A DNA stretch of 37,080 nucleotides from Gemmataceae bacterium (GCA_026419115.1 JAOAAA010000023.1:1-37080), one strand, 5' to 3'. Counted from the stretch's first letter, positions 1 to 8,484 are shown. A program made the numbers and translations. The notes: generated by a model from the sequence alone, not told the origin.

Positions 1-93
1 GTACGATCCGTTCAGGCAGGAAATGATGGCGGCCAAGAATGATTGGGGTAGAAAAAGTATTGTGATGGGAAGAATAAGGAAGGTGAATTGGGA

Positions 94-164
94 AGCGGGA
101 TACGGGAATCGAACCCGTCTCACCACCTTGGGAAGGTGGGGCACAACCAATATACCAATCCCGC
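94..164 (-). tRNA. tRNA-Gly (anticodon CCC)
   Basis: Read on the minus strand this is a complete cloverleaf. The 7-bp acceptor stem pairs GCGGGAT with ATCCCGC, the T arm carries GGTTCGATTCC, and the anticodon stem CCACC/GGTGG closes a TTCCCAA loop, giving anticodon CCC, which reads GGG glycine codons. The discriminator base is U, as expected for bacterial tRNA-Gly. The 3' CCA is not encoded. The gene stands alone, with a possible promoter just upstream. Confidence 0.95.
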
Positions 165-173
165 ACATGAGAT

Positions 174-201
174 AATGTACCAAAAGACACGCCTGACGCA
201 A
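174..201 (-). promoter_or_regulatory. possible sigma70-type promoter of tRNA-Gly
   Basis: On the minus strand TTGCGT (-35 like, 196-201) and TACATT (-10 like, 174-179) are separated by 16 bases. The -10 lies about 10 bases before the tRNA 5' end, as expected for a short tRNA leader. The match is only moderate and AT-rich sequence is common here. Confidence 0.35.
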
Positions 202-393
202 GAGAGGTTCAAAGAAAAAAATCACCAGAACGAAGATCATTAAATTACCGAAGTGAGTCAAGCCCGCGATTCATTTGGAAAAAGTAATCCTTGGAGTGGC
301 CCGAATGACCTTAGACTTGATTCTTATTGTTCCCTCTCGCCTGAGGTAGGAAATTGTCTAAGCTAACCTGTGAAATATCGGCGGAGCTTTCCC

Positions 394-966
394 ATGCGAT
401 GCCCCACTTGTTCTACGATCAATCTTCCGGGTGCCGATTACTGCGAACGGTGTTTGCAGGCATTGACCAGTTTAGATTTGCCCAATCCCCAAGATATTGT
501 TGAAGAGAGCATCCTCAATCATCCGGTCAGTGTGCTTCATCCGAAACAACCTTTGACGGCCAAAGTGGAGACCCCTTTGGGGCAAATCATCTACCAACTC
601 GAAGAGCATAGTGTGGGATGTGTGTTGTTAGTCGATGAAAAACACACCTTGGCTGGGATTATTACCGAACGGGATTTTGTGACGAAACTCAAAGCTCCGC
701 TCCCGAGCTTTGCGCACCGGCCCGCCTATGAGCTGATGACCCCGAATCCGACAACCATTGGTCCGGATGACCCCTTGGCGTTGGCTTTGCAAAAAATGGA
801 TTTTGGAGGTTATCGCCATTTGCCTATTGTGGAACAAGGGCTGCCGATCGGTATCATCTCTGTAAGAGATGTGTTACGGCACGTTTTGAATTTATGCTCG
901 CGGATTTTGAAACGTCTCGACGATGAAAGTGCAATGTTCCGCAAGGTCAAAAAACATACGAATTAA
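394..966 (+). CDS. zinc-ribbon and tandem CBS-domain protein
   Basis: The protein has a short N-terminal zinc ribbon with two CxxC pairs (Cys3, Cys6, Cys17, Cys20), then two CBS modules. The first spans about residues 42-102 and contains GIITERDF. The second spans about 112-168 and contains GIISVRDVL. Paired CBS modules bind adenine nucleotides and usually act as energy-sensing regulators; the zinc ribbon may bind a partner or nucleic acid (inference). No catalytic domain is fused, so the target is unknown. I chose ATG 394 because GGAG at 382-385 sits 8 bases before it. An in-frame GTG at 370 would add eight residues but has no ribosome site. The gene ends just before a run of nine C residues (968-976) in the spacer to the next gene. 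Confidence 0.85.
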   Translation: MRCPTCSTINLPGADYCERCLQALTSLDLPNPQDIVEESILNHPVSVLHPKQPLTAKVETPLGQIIYQLEEHSVGCVLLVDEKHTLAGIITERDFVTKLKAPLPSFAHRPAYELMTPNPTTIGPDDPLALALQKMDFGGYRHLPIVEQGLPIGIISVRDVLRHVLNLCSRILKRLDDESAMFRKVKKHTN

Positions 967-1004
967 TCCCCCCCCCTATGGTGGACCTCTTGAAGGAGTG
1001 AACC

Positions 1005-1961
1005 ATGCCCGTTTTGCATCTGACTGAAGCTCAAGTGCAAGAAATCTTGACCATGAGCGATGCGATCCCTGCTGTGGAAGCCGCCTTGCGGAAAATCTCG
1101 TTGGAAGAAGCATTCAACATTCCCCGTTCGCGTTGCCAAACCGATTTAGCGATGCTGCACATGCTACCGGCCGCGGGTAAAACCATTGGGGTTTTAGGGT
1201 ACAAGGCGTATGTTTCGACCAAGAAACAAACCCGCTTTCATGTGACGATTTATGATGCCAAAACCGGCGAGATGACGGGGTTACTTCAGGCCGATTATCT
1301 CGGGGCGATCCGCACGGGGGCGGCCAGTGCCGTGGCGACCAAAGTACTGGCGAGGGAAAATGCTCACACTCTAGGGATCATCGGCACGGGCAAACAAGCC
1401 CGCACCCAATTACTCGGCGTGGCGGCCGTTCGCAAGTTAACCGAAGTGCGAGTTTACAGCCCCAATGCAGAGCATCGCCAGAATTTCGTTCAGGAAATGA
1501 GTCAGCAAACGGGGCTTTCGATCGTGGCTGTGGACACGGCAGAACAGGCCGTTCGTGGCATGGACATCGTTTGCACCGCAACGACGGCTCGAGAACCGGT
1601 CCTTCTGGGTCAATGGTTAAGCTCGGGTCAGCACCTTAACATTATCGGCTCGAATTTCTTGGCGAAAACCGAGATCGATTTGGAAACAATCAAGCGGACG
1701 GACCTGACGGTGATCGATAGTAAAGATCAAGGAAAGATCGAAGCAGGGGATTTTGTCGAGGCACTCAATGCGGGTATATTGAATTGGTCCGATGTGGCCG
1801 AGATCGGGCAAATTTTGGCTCGCCGCCGAGCCGGACGTGAAACCCCTGAGCAAATCACGTTATTCAAATCGTTGGGCTTGGGGATCGAAGATATTGCCGT
1901 CGCCGCGAAAGTGATCGCTAAGGCCAAAGAAAAGGGCATCGGCACTTGGCTAGAGCTTTAA
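1005..1961 (+). CDS. ornithine cyclodeaminase / mu-crystallin family protein
   Basis: This 318-residue protein matches the ornithine cyclodeaminase/mu-crystallin family in length and in its landmarks. The region LLQADYLGAIRTGAAS (about 93-108) precedes a Rossmann NAD(P)-binding loop GIIGTGKQA (about 124-132), and SNFLAKTEID lies near residue 216. Family members include ornithine cyclodeaminase, alanine dehydrogenase and ketimine reductases, so the substrate cannot be fixed from sequence alone. The start is supported by AAGGAG about 5 bases before ATG. It lies 38 bp after the CBS gene and 45 bp before the tagaturonate reductase-like gene on the same strand, so the three could be co-transcribed, although they do not form a recognisable pathway. 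Confidence 0.85.
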   Translation: MPVLHLTEAQVQEILTMSDAIPAVEAALRKISLEEAFNIPRSRCQTDLAMLHMLPAAGKTIGVLGYKAYVSTKKQTRFHVTIYDAKTGEMTGLLQADYLGAIRTGAASAVATKVLARENAHTLGIIGTGKQARTQLLGVAAVRKLTEVRVYSPNAEHRQNFVQEMSQQTGLSIVAVDTAEQAVRGMDIVCTATTAREPVLLGQWLSSGQHLNIIGSNFLAKTEIDLETIKRTDLTVIDSKDQGKIEAGDFVEALNAGILNWSDVAEIGQILARRRAGRETPEQITLFKSLGLGIEDIAVAAKVIAKAKEKGIGTWLEL

Positions 1962-2006
1962 AATAATCGCTACGAAAATTCCAACCCTTTCTTCCTTGAG
2001 GTGATT

Positions 2007-3140
2007 GTGCAAGCATCATTGCCAGAAACGGTATTGCAGTTTGGTTCGGGCCGATTTCTTCGAGCCTTTGCCGATTTGTTCATTCACGAAGCCAACGAAG
2101 CCGGCCAAAATATAGGCCGCGTGGTGATTGTGCAATCCACAGGGGGGGGGGAACGAGCCAGTCACTTGGAAAGGCAGGGGGGGGGCTATCATGTCGCCAT
2201 TCGGGGCTATCAGGAAGGACAAGTGATCGATCGGGTGGTCAAAGTGCAAAGTGTCAGCCGAGCCTTGGTGGCCCAAACACAATGGCATGAAATCCTGCAG
2301 TTGGCTTGTTCGCCGCAGCTCCAGTTTATCCTCTCGAATACCACAGAAAATGGCTATCACACCGACCCCAATGAAGACCTGAACCGAACTCCCCCCGAGT
2401 CGTTTCCCGCGAAACTGTTGGCGGTCCTTTTGGCCCGTTACGAGGCCAAGCAAGCGCCGCTCACGATCATCCCCTGCGAGTTGATCGAAGGGAATGCCAA
2501 CATTCTTAAGACCAAGGTTCTGGAATTAGCTCAGAAAAGAAAGGCCCCCCCGCAGGCTTTAGCTTGGATCGAAGAATGTGCCTGGTTGCATACGTTGGTG
2601 GATCGCATTGTTTCGGGAACCCCGAAGGAGCATCCCCTACTGACGATCGATCCCATGTTGATTGTGGCGGAACCTTTTGCCTTTTTTGCCTTGCAATCGC
2701 ATCCAAAGGCGGAACCTTTTGCGGTTCATCCTGCGATTGTGCGTTGCCCCGATGTATTACCCTATTTTCTGCGAAAAGTCCGGATTCTCAATGCGGCCCA
2801 TACTGCGTTACTTATCAAAGCCAAACCCCGAGGCTTTGAAATTGTTCGCGATGCCGTCAACGATCCCGAGCTAGGCGCTTGGTTGGAACGCCTGCTTATG
2901 GAAGAGATTGTACCCACTTTACAAGGTCGTGTTGACCAACCCGAATTATTTGCTCGGCAAACCTTGGATCGTTTTCGGAACCCGTTTTTGGATCACAAAT
3001 TTGCCGACATCTACCTTCATCATGCCTCGAAAGTGCAAATCCGCTTGGTCTCCACTGCCCAAGAATATCGCAGTCGCTTTGGAACCGAACCCACCTTACT
3101 CAACGAGGTTCTAGAACTGAATCGAACCCTAGGCCTGTAG
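2007..3140 (+). CDS. tagaturonate reductase-like mannitol dehydrogenase family protein
   Basis: This is a polyol-specific long-chain dehydrogenase of the UxaB/mannitol dehydrogenase family. The N-terminal nucleotide-binding segment contains QFGSGRFLRAF, and a family signature VVIVQSTGGG follows. The catalytic KxxxxNxxH motif is present as KVRILNAAH (Lys257, Asn262, His265 from this start). UxaB reduces tagaturonate to altronate with NADH in hexuronate metabolism. At about 377 residues it is shorter than E. coli UxaB (about 480). No uxaA or uxaC lies nearby, so the exact substrate is uncertain. I prefer GTG 2007 because GAGG at 1998-2001 is well spaced for it; GTG 2001 is an alternative. Two in-frame G runs, ten bases at 2142-2151 and nine at 2177-2185, keep the frame open. 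Confidence 0.8.
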   Translation: MQASLPETVLQFGSGRFLRAFADLFIHEANEAGQNIGRVVIVQSTGGGERASHLERQGGGYHVAIRGYQEGQVIDRVVKVQSVSRALVAQTQWHEILQLACSPQLQFILSNTTENGYHTDPNEDLNRTPPESFPAKLLAVLLARYEAKQAPLTIIPCELIEGNANILKTKVLELAQKRKAPPQALAWIEECAWLHTLVDRIVSGTPKEHPLLTIDPMLIVAEPFAFFALQSHPKAEPFAVHPAIVRCPDVLPYFLRKVRILNAAHTALLIKAKPRGFEIVRDAVNDPELGAWLERLLMEEIVPTLQGRVDQPELFARQTLDRFRNPFLDHKFADIYLHHASKVQIRLVSTAQEYRSRFGTEPTLLNEVLELNRTLGL

Positions 3141-3359
3141 GCATTGCTCAAAGATGCAACGGTCCTGCTTAATGCAATGGTCCCGCCTGTGGTTTTCGAG
3201 TTTTCGGTTTTCGTGATCTCGGTTCCTTCGGCAAAATCTTCCTCTTGCGTCAGAAAGAATATCTGGTAAAGCGGACTCCAAGTCTGAAAAAGTTAACCAA
3301 GAAATCCTTGGGGGAAAATAGGGTTTCTGGGTGAACATCATCATAGAGGGGGACCGGGC

Positions 3360-4463
3360 ATGAGTCGGCTCGGACGTTGGATATTTCTCTCCGGAAGTAT
3401 TTTGGCACTATGGCAAACGGGGTGTGTCTCGCGGCATCAACCTTTAGGGGCCGAGCCTGCGCCTTATCTAGTGAATCGGAATGGGCAACCGGTGACGAAT
3501 TATTTTGCGGACCCCCGTTACGATGGTTCTTTGCCCCGCGAAATCCAGAAAGTGACCATGCCGGAGTATCGCGTCGAAATCCCCGATATTCTCCGAGTGG
3601 AATTATTACGGGTTTCCCCGACCCCCCAATATCAGGTGGATGGGGGCGATATTCTGTTTGTGTCGATCTCGTATAAAAATCAACCCGATCCCTTTGCCGT
3701 TGAAGCCTTGGTTACACCCGATGGGGTGATCAATTTGCCGATTACCTATGGTGGTTCGGTCCGTGTGGCGGGATTAACTACGGAACAAATTGAGCAGGCC
3801 ATCGTCAAGGCAGCCGAAGCAAAAGATGTCAAAGAGCCAAAAGTTCAAGTGAATATCTTACAATCACGCGCTCTCACGGCCTTACGGGGCGAGTACATTA
3901 TTTCTCAAGATGGGAAAATTAACTTGGGAGTGTATGGTCGAGTGCGCGTGGTCGGCCTTACTCTGGAAGAAACGAAACAAACGATCGAAACCCACTTGAG
4001 CCAGTTTTTGAATAACCCCATCGTGTCGGTGGATGTGGCTGCCTACAATAGCAAGGTTTACTATGTGATCTTCGATGGGGGGGGGCGAGGCCAACAGATT
4101 TATCGTCTACCCATCACAGGGAACGAAACCGTGTTGGATGCCATTGCCAACGTGCAAGGATTACCGCAGGTTTCGAGTAAGTATCATATGTGGGTTGCCC
4201 GTCCGGCTCCGGCCTCGGTCGATGAAGAAATGATTCTTCCGGTCGATTGGGTGGGCATCAGTAGCGGAGCGCTAACCAAGACCAATTACCAATTGTTGCC
4301 GGGAGATCGGCTCTATGTTCGGGCGAATCCTTTGGTGACGTTGGATAATTACCTCTCGTTTATCACTACGCCCGCAGAACGAGTCTTTGGTTCGATTTTA
4401 GTGGCCCAAACTTCGATTCAAGCGGTGCAAAATCGGGGACAATTTGCCACGATTGGCCGTTGA
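3360..4463 (+). CDS. polysaccharide export lipoprotein (Wza-type, Poly_export domain)
   Basis: The N-terminus is a lipoprotein signal: a basic start, a hydrophobic stretch and the LWQTGC lipobox with Cys22. Residues about 75-165 form a polysaccharide biosynthesis/export domain containing YQVDGGDILFVSI and PDGVINLPITYGGSVRVAGL. A second related unit follows at about 175-245 with the parallel motif QDGKINLGVYGRVRVVGL. The remainder (GNETVLDAI, LLPGDRLYVR) resembles the soluble ligand-binding beta-grasp repeats of Wza-like outer-membrane exporters. The inferred role is moving exopolysaccharide, or another envelope polymer, across the outer membrane. No glycosyltransferase, Wzc kinase or flippase is adjacent. 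AGAGGGGGA precedes the ATG. A nine-G run lies in frame at 4077-4085. The stop codon falls inside the first unit of a 46-bp degenerate tandem repeat. Confidence 0.85.
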   Translation: MSRLGRWIFLSGSILALWQTGCVSRHQPLGAEPAPYLVNRNGQPVTNYFADPRYDGSLPREIQKVTMPEYRVEIPDILRVELLRVSPTPQYQVDGGDILFVSISYKNQPDPFAVEALVTPDGVINLPITYGGSVRVAGLTTEQIEQAIVKAAEAKDVKEPKVQVNILQSRALTALRGEYIISQDGKINLGVYGRVRVVGLTLEETKQTIETHLSQFLNNPIVSVDVAAYNSKVYYVIFDGGGRGQQIYRLPITGNETVLDAIANVQGLPQVSSKYHMWVARPAPASVDEEMILPVDWVGISSGALTKTNYQLLPGDRLYVRANPLVTLDNYLSFITTPAERVFGSILVAQTSIQAVQNRGQFATIGR

Positions 4464-4556
4464 GCAAGCGGTGCAAAATTGGGGACGATTCACGCCGCTG
4501 GGTTGTTGAACGATTGTTGTAATATCGGGGGATGATTCGCCACGACGGGTCGTTGC
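4419..4556. repeat. 46-bp degenerate tandem repeat (three units) across a gene end
   Basis: Units start at 4419, 4465 and 4511. The first two share CAAGCGGTGCAAAAT followed by TGGGGAC or CGGGGAC, with GTTGA near the end. The third is more diverged but keeps the phase, with TAATATCGGGGGATGATTCG and a closing CGTTG. The first unit encodes the last residues and stop codon of the export lipoprotein. The others lie in the following spacer. The period is not a multiple of three, so the extra units could not extend the protein in frame. Confidence 0.7.
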
Positions 4557-4622
4557 GAAATCACGGATCAGGTTTGCTTGCGAAATTAAGGATAAAATGC
4601 CCTCTGAGGAAGGAATTCTAAC

Positions 4623-5216
4623 ATGCGATACACACTCGGGACATTGGCTTTGTGGTTAACATTGGCCCCGTTGGGTTTTGGACAATTTGGCCCGACCCGA
4701 CCTCTTGGCGGTGCTGTGGGGGGGGGGCCGGGCTTCGCACCCAGTGGGGGATTTGGAGGGGGCTTCGGTACGGTCTCGGGGAGTGGGGTTAGCCCGTATT
4801 TGAATTTGGTTGGCAGTCGCAATAGTGCCTTGAACGCAGCCACTTCCTATGGGATATTCCGCCAACAAACGGACCTTCGTGCGAGTTTGCAATCGTTGCA
4901 GCAACAAGTTTACGTCGGCGGGGCCAGTGGCTCGACCGGTGCCGAAGAATTTCTGCAGGGAATTACGATCGGTACTCGTGTTCGCTTTCTGAATACGGGA
5001 AACTACTTTCAATCGTTGGGGGGAACTACCCTTCTTCCCACAGGGGGATTAGTCGCTCCGTTGGGGCAAGGCACGGGATTAGGTAGTGGATTAGGGGCTG
5101 GATTAGGTACCGGCGGTTCGATGGCGAATCCAGGGTTCGGGACGGGCGGACTGCGACCGGTAGGCGGTGGCGGCGGTGGTGTCGGCATTCCTCGACCCAA
5201 TAATCCTCGGAATTAA
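4623..5216 (+). CDS. Gly-rich secreted protein of unknown function
   Basis: The protein begins with a clear Sec signal peptide (hydrophobic core at about residues 5-19, likely cut near GFGQ). A Gly-rich stretch (about 27-55), a conserved-looking central part (about 56-140; PYLNLVGSRNSALN, LQSLQQQVY and RVRFLNTGNYFQ) and a Gly/Leu/Thr-rich tail (about 150-197) follow. I do not recognise a named domain. The central motif pattern resembles a recurrent family of small secreted planctomycete proteins, which is recollection and not a search result. GAGGAAGG precedes the ATG. The gene lies 159 bp after the export lipoprotein and 36 bp before the Pro-rich secreted gene, so an envelope or extracellular structural role is a reasonable guess. 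A ten-G run is in frame at 4718-4727. Confidence 0.7.
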   Translation: MRYTLGTLALWLTLAPLGFGQFGPTRPLGGAVGGGPGFAPSGGFGGGFGTVSGSGVSPYLNLVGSRNSALNAATSYGIFRQQTDLRASLQSLQQQVYVGGASGSTGAEEFLQGITIGTRVRFLNTGNYFQSLGGTTLLPTGGLVAPLGQGTGLGSGLGAGLGTGGSMANPGFGTGGLRPVGGGGGGVGIPRPNNPRN

Positions 5217-5252
5217 CCTTCTCTTTTTCTCTTCATGGATGAGGAGTTGACT

Positions 5253-6095
5253 ATGCGTTTGTGTGTTTGTCTTTTCGCGGGGGTGGTCCTTTGGGAATCG
5301 CCTCTGTTGGCTTTTGATAAATCGGCCAAGGTGCCTTTACCAGCACCGGTCACCTCGACGGTGGTTTCAACTCCTCTGCCTCGGTTCACGCCTTACTATG
5401 GGTATTATCAAACCCAATGGCGCACTTATCCATCTGGTGCGATGCCTGCTGAATCGCTTTTGCCCACGCCCCTTCCCGTGCCGACCCCTTCGGGTCGCAC
5501 CACTGCTCAACCTGTCCCCACGGGGAAGGTGATCGAGGGGTTACCTGCCGTGATGCCGAGTACCCCTTCCTTACCAGAGTTACCGAAGGTCCCGAAAATT
5601 GTCGATCCCGAAATGCGTGGCCCCCAATTGATTCTGCCGCGACCGCAGATCGTCACGATTCCGCTGCAAGAACCCACCTCGGTAGGCCCTGTGTTGGCGA
5701 TGCCGAAACCCAGCATGTTACCACCAATGTTCTCGCCACGTCGTTTGATTCTGCCCCCGCCGACCCTTCCACCCGATGCCGGTGAGGTTTACCCTCCACT
5801 GGAACGACCTAGCCCCATTAAACTGCCACCAATTATTCCCAGTGCGAGCGAAACACCCGAAAATTTGGAGGGGCAGCCGATCGGGAAACCGGCTGAGGGG
5901 CAGCCGATCGGGAAACCGGCACCGCTTCCTCTTGAAATTCTCGAACCCAAAGCGGAGCAATCGGCCACATTAGGACGACCAATCGAAGAGAAATCTTCAG
6001 TCAAAACGGTTCCCAGCGAAGAGAAATTACAAGCCAAGCCCTTTGGGGGTGAAGAGAAAATCGTGCCGGCGTGGCCCATGATTCGGAAGCAATAG
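5253..6095 (+). CDS. Pro-rich secreted protein of unknown function
   Basis: This protein of 280 residues has a Sec-type signal peptide (MRLCVCLFAGVVLW, likely cut after LLAF) followed by an almost entirely low-complexity Pro-rich chain with many PLP, LPP and PTP segments. The amino-terminal mature part has aromatic residues (YYGYYQTQW). It looks extended and unstructured, as in wall or matrix linker proteins. I see no catalytic motif. ATG 5253 is chosen because GAGGAG (5241-5246) lies six bases upstream; ATG 5235 would place extra charged residues before the signal peptide. It follows the Gly-rich gene by 36 bp and converges on the propeller gene. A perfect nine-residue repeat, EGQPIGKPA twice, sits at 5868-5921. 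Confidence 0.7.
   Translation: MRLCVCLFAGVVLWESPLLAFDKSAKVPLPAPVTSTVVSTPLPRFTPYYGYYQTQWRTYPSGAMPAESLLPTPLPVPTPSGRTTAQPVPTGKVIEGLPAVMPSTPSLPELPKVPKIVDPEMRGPQLILPRPQIVTIPLQEPTSVGPVLAMPKPSMLPPMFSPRRLILPPPTLPPDAGEVYPPLERPSPIKLPPIIPSASETPENLEGQPIGKPAEGQPIGKPAPLPLEILEPKAEQSATLGRPIEEKSSVKTVPSEEKLQAKPFGGEEKIVPAWPMIRKQ
5868..5921 (+). repeat. 27-bp in-frame tandem repeat
   Basis: Two copies (5868-5894 and 5895-5921) encode EGQPIGKPA twice. They differ only in the last base, so the duplication is probably recent and could vary in copy number between strains. Confidence 0.9.
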
Positions 6096-6099
6096 CGAG

Positions 6100-6144
6100 T
6101 CGGCTCGGCAGTTCCTCGGCTGGGCAGTTAGCGCACTAGCGCAC
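6100..6144. repeat. short tandem duplications at a convergent gene junction
   Basis: A 16-bp unit TCGGCTCGGCAGTTCC (6100-6115) is followed by TCGGCTGGGCAGTTAG (6116-6131), with 13 of 16 bases matching. An 8-bp unit TAGCGCAC is repeated exactly at 6129-6136 and 6137-6144 and overlaps the stop codon of the minus-strand gene. No classical terminator hairpin is seen between the two convergent genes. Confidence 0.6.
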
Positions 6145-8073
6145 CTTTTCTGCAATATCGTTTCCAGTGAAGGTATGTCCGGTGTGACAACCAGTACAAA
6201 AATGGTATCCTCCCGCTCGGGCACCGCTGACATGATCGCCGGCGTAGGCATAAAAGGTGGCATTAGTTGGGGAGACAACCCGGACAACTTTTCCATCCGC
6301 CCCAATGCCCATGAGTAAAGTGGGTGATCCGATGGGCACTTTCGTCTCAAACATTCCGTCTTGACCGCTATCTCGAGTATTCGCTTCCAGTAATCGTTCC
6401 AAACTCCCGCGCACAACCGGTTGCTCGGGGTCGTCGTATCGATCACGATGGGAGGCATAAAGCACAATCTTCTTGATCGAAGAAGGAGGGAACTGCGGGA
6501 TGATGGGACCGACTCCGCTTTTGGGGGTTTGTCCCCGAAATAGACCTGTGACCTCGACACCTAATTGTCGAGCTTCGATTTTTGCGGCGGGACCTTTGTA
6601 GGTTTTGCCCGAACTCAGATGGATCTCTTGTTCCAGATCGGCAGGCCAAGCTACGGGGGTGCGAATCGGTCCATTCTCGATCGGGCGAACATACACAGCG
6701 ACGGGTTCGGCATCGATGAAATTCGGATCGTCAAACAAAGGTGTGAGTGTTATCGGCGTGCCATCGGGAGAATTCGCCCAATGATCGGTACCAGCCAAAT
6801 AAAGCCCATAATCAGAAACTTTTCCATCAATCACCGGCGCGCCGGCTAAGACGATTTGATGATTCGGTGCGGGGCTGGGGGTCGCTAAACTTAAAGGTCT
6901 CTTTTGCGAATCGTGACCGACCAACCAACGAAGGTCCACATCGGCCGGTTCTGGAAGTGTGCTACCGACTCCTAAAGAACTGGGGGCCGAGGTTACACTT
7001 CCATGCGGTGCCTGCATCACATAAAACCGTTTCGTTTCGGGAGTTTCATTCTCAGGCGTAAACGGAGTCCCTAGTGATGCTTCCGGTGTCATACAAACGA
7101 TGTTGCCATTCATCAAAGGACGGGGTCGCCACACCGGCTGCACTAATTTCAGCACTTGACTAAATTGCTCGCCCGAAGGAGTAATCGTCGCGCCCAACCA
7201 CCGATCGACCGGAGCGGTCAACTCCGCGCGGGGGGGGGAATGGCGAACAATGCCCGTTCCATCGAGAGAAATCACTTCGGGTTGGTAGCTCCACAGCGAG
7301 AAAATGATCGATCGATCCGAGGCAAGGTAAGGCCAACGATCATTCGCCCGATTGGCCGTTAAAGGTCGAGGAGTTCCTTTGGGTTCTTTGATCCAAATTT
7401 GGGTCGCTCTGCGGTCGCGGCCACCGGTATCGGGTAGCCGGCTCGATGCGAAAATTACAGTCCCATCAGGCAGAGCGGTCGGGTCAATATCGTCATAATC
7501 TAAACGTTTGCGGGCCTCGTCGTTGAGCTTATTTCCTTGAGCATCGAACCGCAAAGGGGGAACATTCACACAACCCGAATCCTCAGCCAGTCCCGTGATT
7601 TGTCGAAGGTTCGAGCCATCGATATCGACGGCGTAAATACGGAATCGGCCTCCATGAGCTTCGGCCTGACGACCCGCAAAATAAACGGTTCTGCCGTTAG
7701 GCGAGACCGAGGGACTCATCACATCAATTAAGGTTCCACCATCGGGGAGTTTCTTTCCCCAAGTGAGTTCCCGCACTTTCCCAGAGGGGTTGAGAAGTCG
7801 CAAGCGTCCTTCTCGAGCTTGCCATTGCGGTTGCCCCGAACCACGAATGGCCTGCCCTGTGGCCGAATAATCTCCCAGATGGGCACCGGCCCGAAGAGAA
7901 ACGGGTTCGCTGCGAGAGGTGAACACAATCGCCACAGGGGGAGCATTTTGCACATAGGCATTCAACTGCGGGTCGCCCTGATCTCGCAAAAGAAAAAACC
8001 ACACAGCCCCCGCCGAGAGTGGAAGCAGGAGCAACAAAATGAGAGCGATGAGATTCCGTTTTTTTCGACACAT
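6136..8073 (-). CDS. TolB-like propeller protein with C-terminal CxxCH (HzsA-like)
   Basis: An N-terminal transmembrane or signal-anchor segment (about residues 8-28) is followed by a long beta-propeller-like region with TolB/PD40 blades, such as PSVSPNGRTVYFAGR and DDIDPTALPDGTVIFAS. The C-terminus carries CTGCH (Cys626, Cys629, His630), a c-type heme site and the only CxxCH motif. This layout resembles proteins annotated as related to the hydrazine synthase alpha subunit in non-anammox planctomycetes. It does not imply hydrazine chemistry, because no other anammox gene is present. A periplasmic electron-transfer or redox-sensing role is inferred. The start is preceded by GAGGATAGGG. A nine-G run at 7230-7238 (nine C on the coding strand) is in frame. 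It stands alone, convergent with the Pro-rich gene. Confidence 0.7.
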   Translation of the reverse strand: MCRKKRNLIALILLLLLPLSAGAVWFFLLRDQGDPQLNAYVQNAPPVAIVFTSRSEPVSLRAGAHLGDYSATGQAIRGSGQPQWQAREGRLRLLNPSGKVRELTWGKKLPDGGTLIDVMSPSVSPNGRTVYFAGRQAEAHGGRFRIYAVDIDGSNLRQITGLAEDSGCVNVPPLRFDAQGNKLNDEARKRLDYDDIDPTALPDGTVIFASSRLPDTGGRDRRATQIWIKEPKGTPRPLTANRANDRWPYLASDRSIIFSLWSYQPEVISLDGTGIVRHSPPRAELTAPVDRWLGATITPSGEQFSQVLKLVQPVWRPRPLMNGNIVCMTPEASLGTPFTPENETPETKRFYVMQAPHGSVTSAPSSLGVGSTLPEPADVDLRWLVGHDSQKRPLSLATPSPAPNHQIVLAGAPVIDGKVSDYGLYLAGTDHWANSPDGTPITLTPLFDDPNFIDAEPVAVYVRPIENGPIRTPVAWPADLEQEIHLSSGKTYKGPAAKIEARQLGVEVTGLFRGQTPKSGVGPIIPQFPPSSIKKIVLYASHRDRYDDPEQPVVRGSLERLLEANTRDSGQDGMFETKVPIGSPTLLMGIGADGKVVRVVSPTNATFYAYAGDHVSGARAGGYHFCTGCHTGHTFTGNDIAEKVR

Positions 8074-8397
8074 ACCCTATCCTCGGTCGAAATGTTGTTA
8101 AGAGAATAAAATCAATAATTCAGAACGAAATCGACGATACAGGATTATTTTACGAATTCCGATTCTTGAAATCTCAGGGAAGCGGTTTGCGAACGGAGAG
8201 AAGGGCCTGAATTCTTCAAAAAAATTCACACGGTCATGCGATTAATAACGGGTTCCCAAGGCATTTCGGAGCAAGAGGAATCTGAGGAAGCAGCGAGATC
8301 AGTAGACGATTGAGGTTCAGAAAACAAGGCCAAGGTGTAGAGATTTAAGAGTAGACAGAACAAAAGGATACGGCGAAGCAAGTGAGGAAATGGTCAA
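8074..8397. other. intergenic region between propeller gene and tRNA-Pro
   Basis: This AT-rich stretch must hold the propeller gene promoter and the tRNA-Pro transcript end. I see no convincing ORF, no strong terminator hairpin and no clear promoter pair. A weak inverted repeat TGAATT/AATTCA occurs near 8211-8231. Confidence 0.5.
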
Positions 8398-8472
8398 TCG
8401 GGCTGACAGGATTTGAACCTGCGACCTCTTGGTCCCGAACCAAGCGCTCTAGCCAAGCTGAGCTACAGCCCG
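8398..8472 (-). tRNA. tRNA-Pro (anticodon CGG)
   Basis: On the minus strand the acceptor stem pairs CGGGCTG with CAGCCCG, with an A discriminator. The D arm has AGCTCAG, the anticodon stem CTTGG/CCAAG closes loop TTCGGGA (anticodon CGG, reading CCG), and the T arm has GGTTCAAATCC. The 3' CCA is not encoded. Confidence 0.95.
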
Positions 8473-8484
8473 TTAAAGATGAAC

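Noticed and set aside
3129-3344. 71-codon minus-strand ORF between uronate and export genes
   Set aside because: No start signal and low-complexity codons; spacer is probably promoter.
4419-4556. CRISPR-like array
   Set aside because: The units are contiguous and degenerate with no spacers, so it is a tandem repeat.
4586-5200. Minus-strand Pro-rich ORFs opposite the Gly-rich gene
   Set aside because: They are the antisense image of Gly codons and lack start signals.
6136-8073. Anammox hydrazine synthesis
   Set aside because: Only a fold-level resemblance with one heme motif; no hydrazine synthase beta/gamma, hydroxylamine oxidoreductase or ladderane genes are here.
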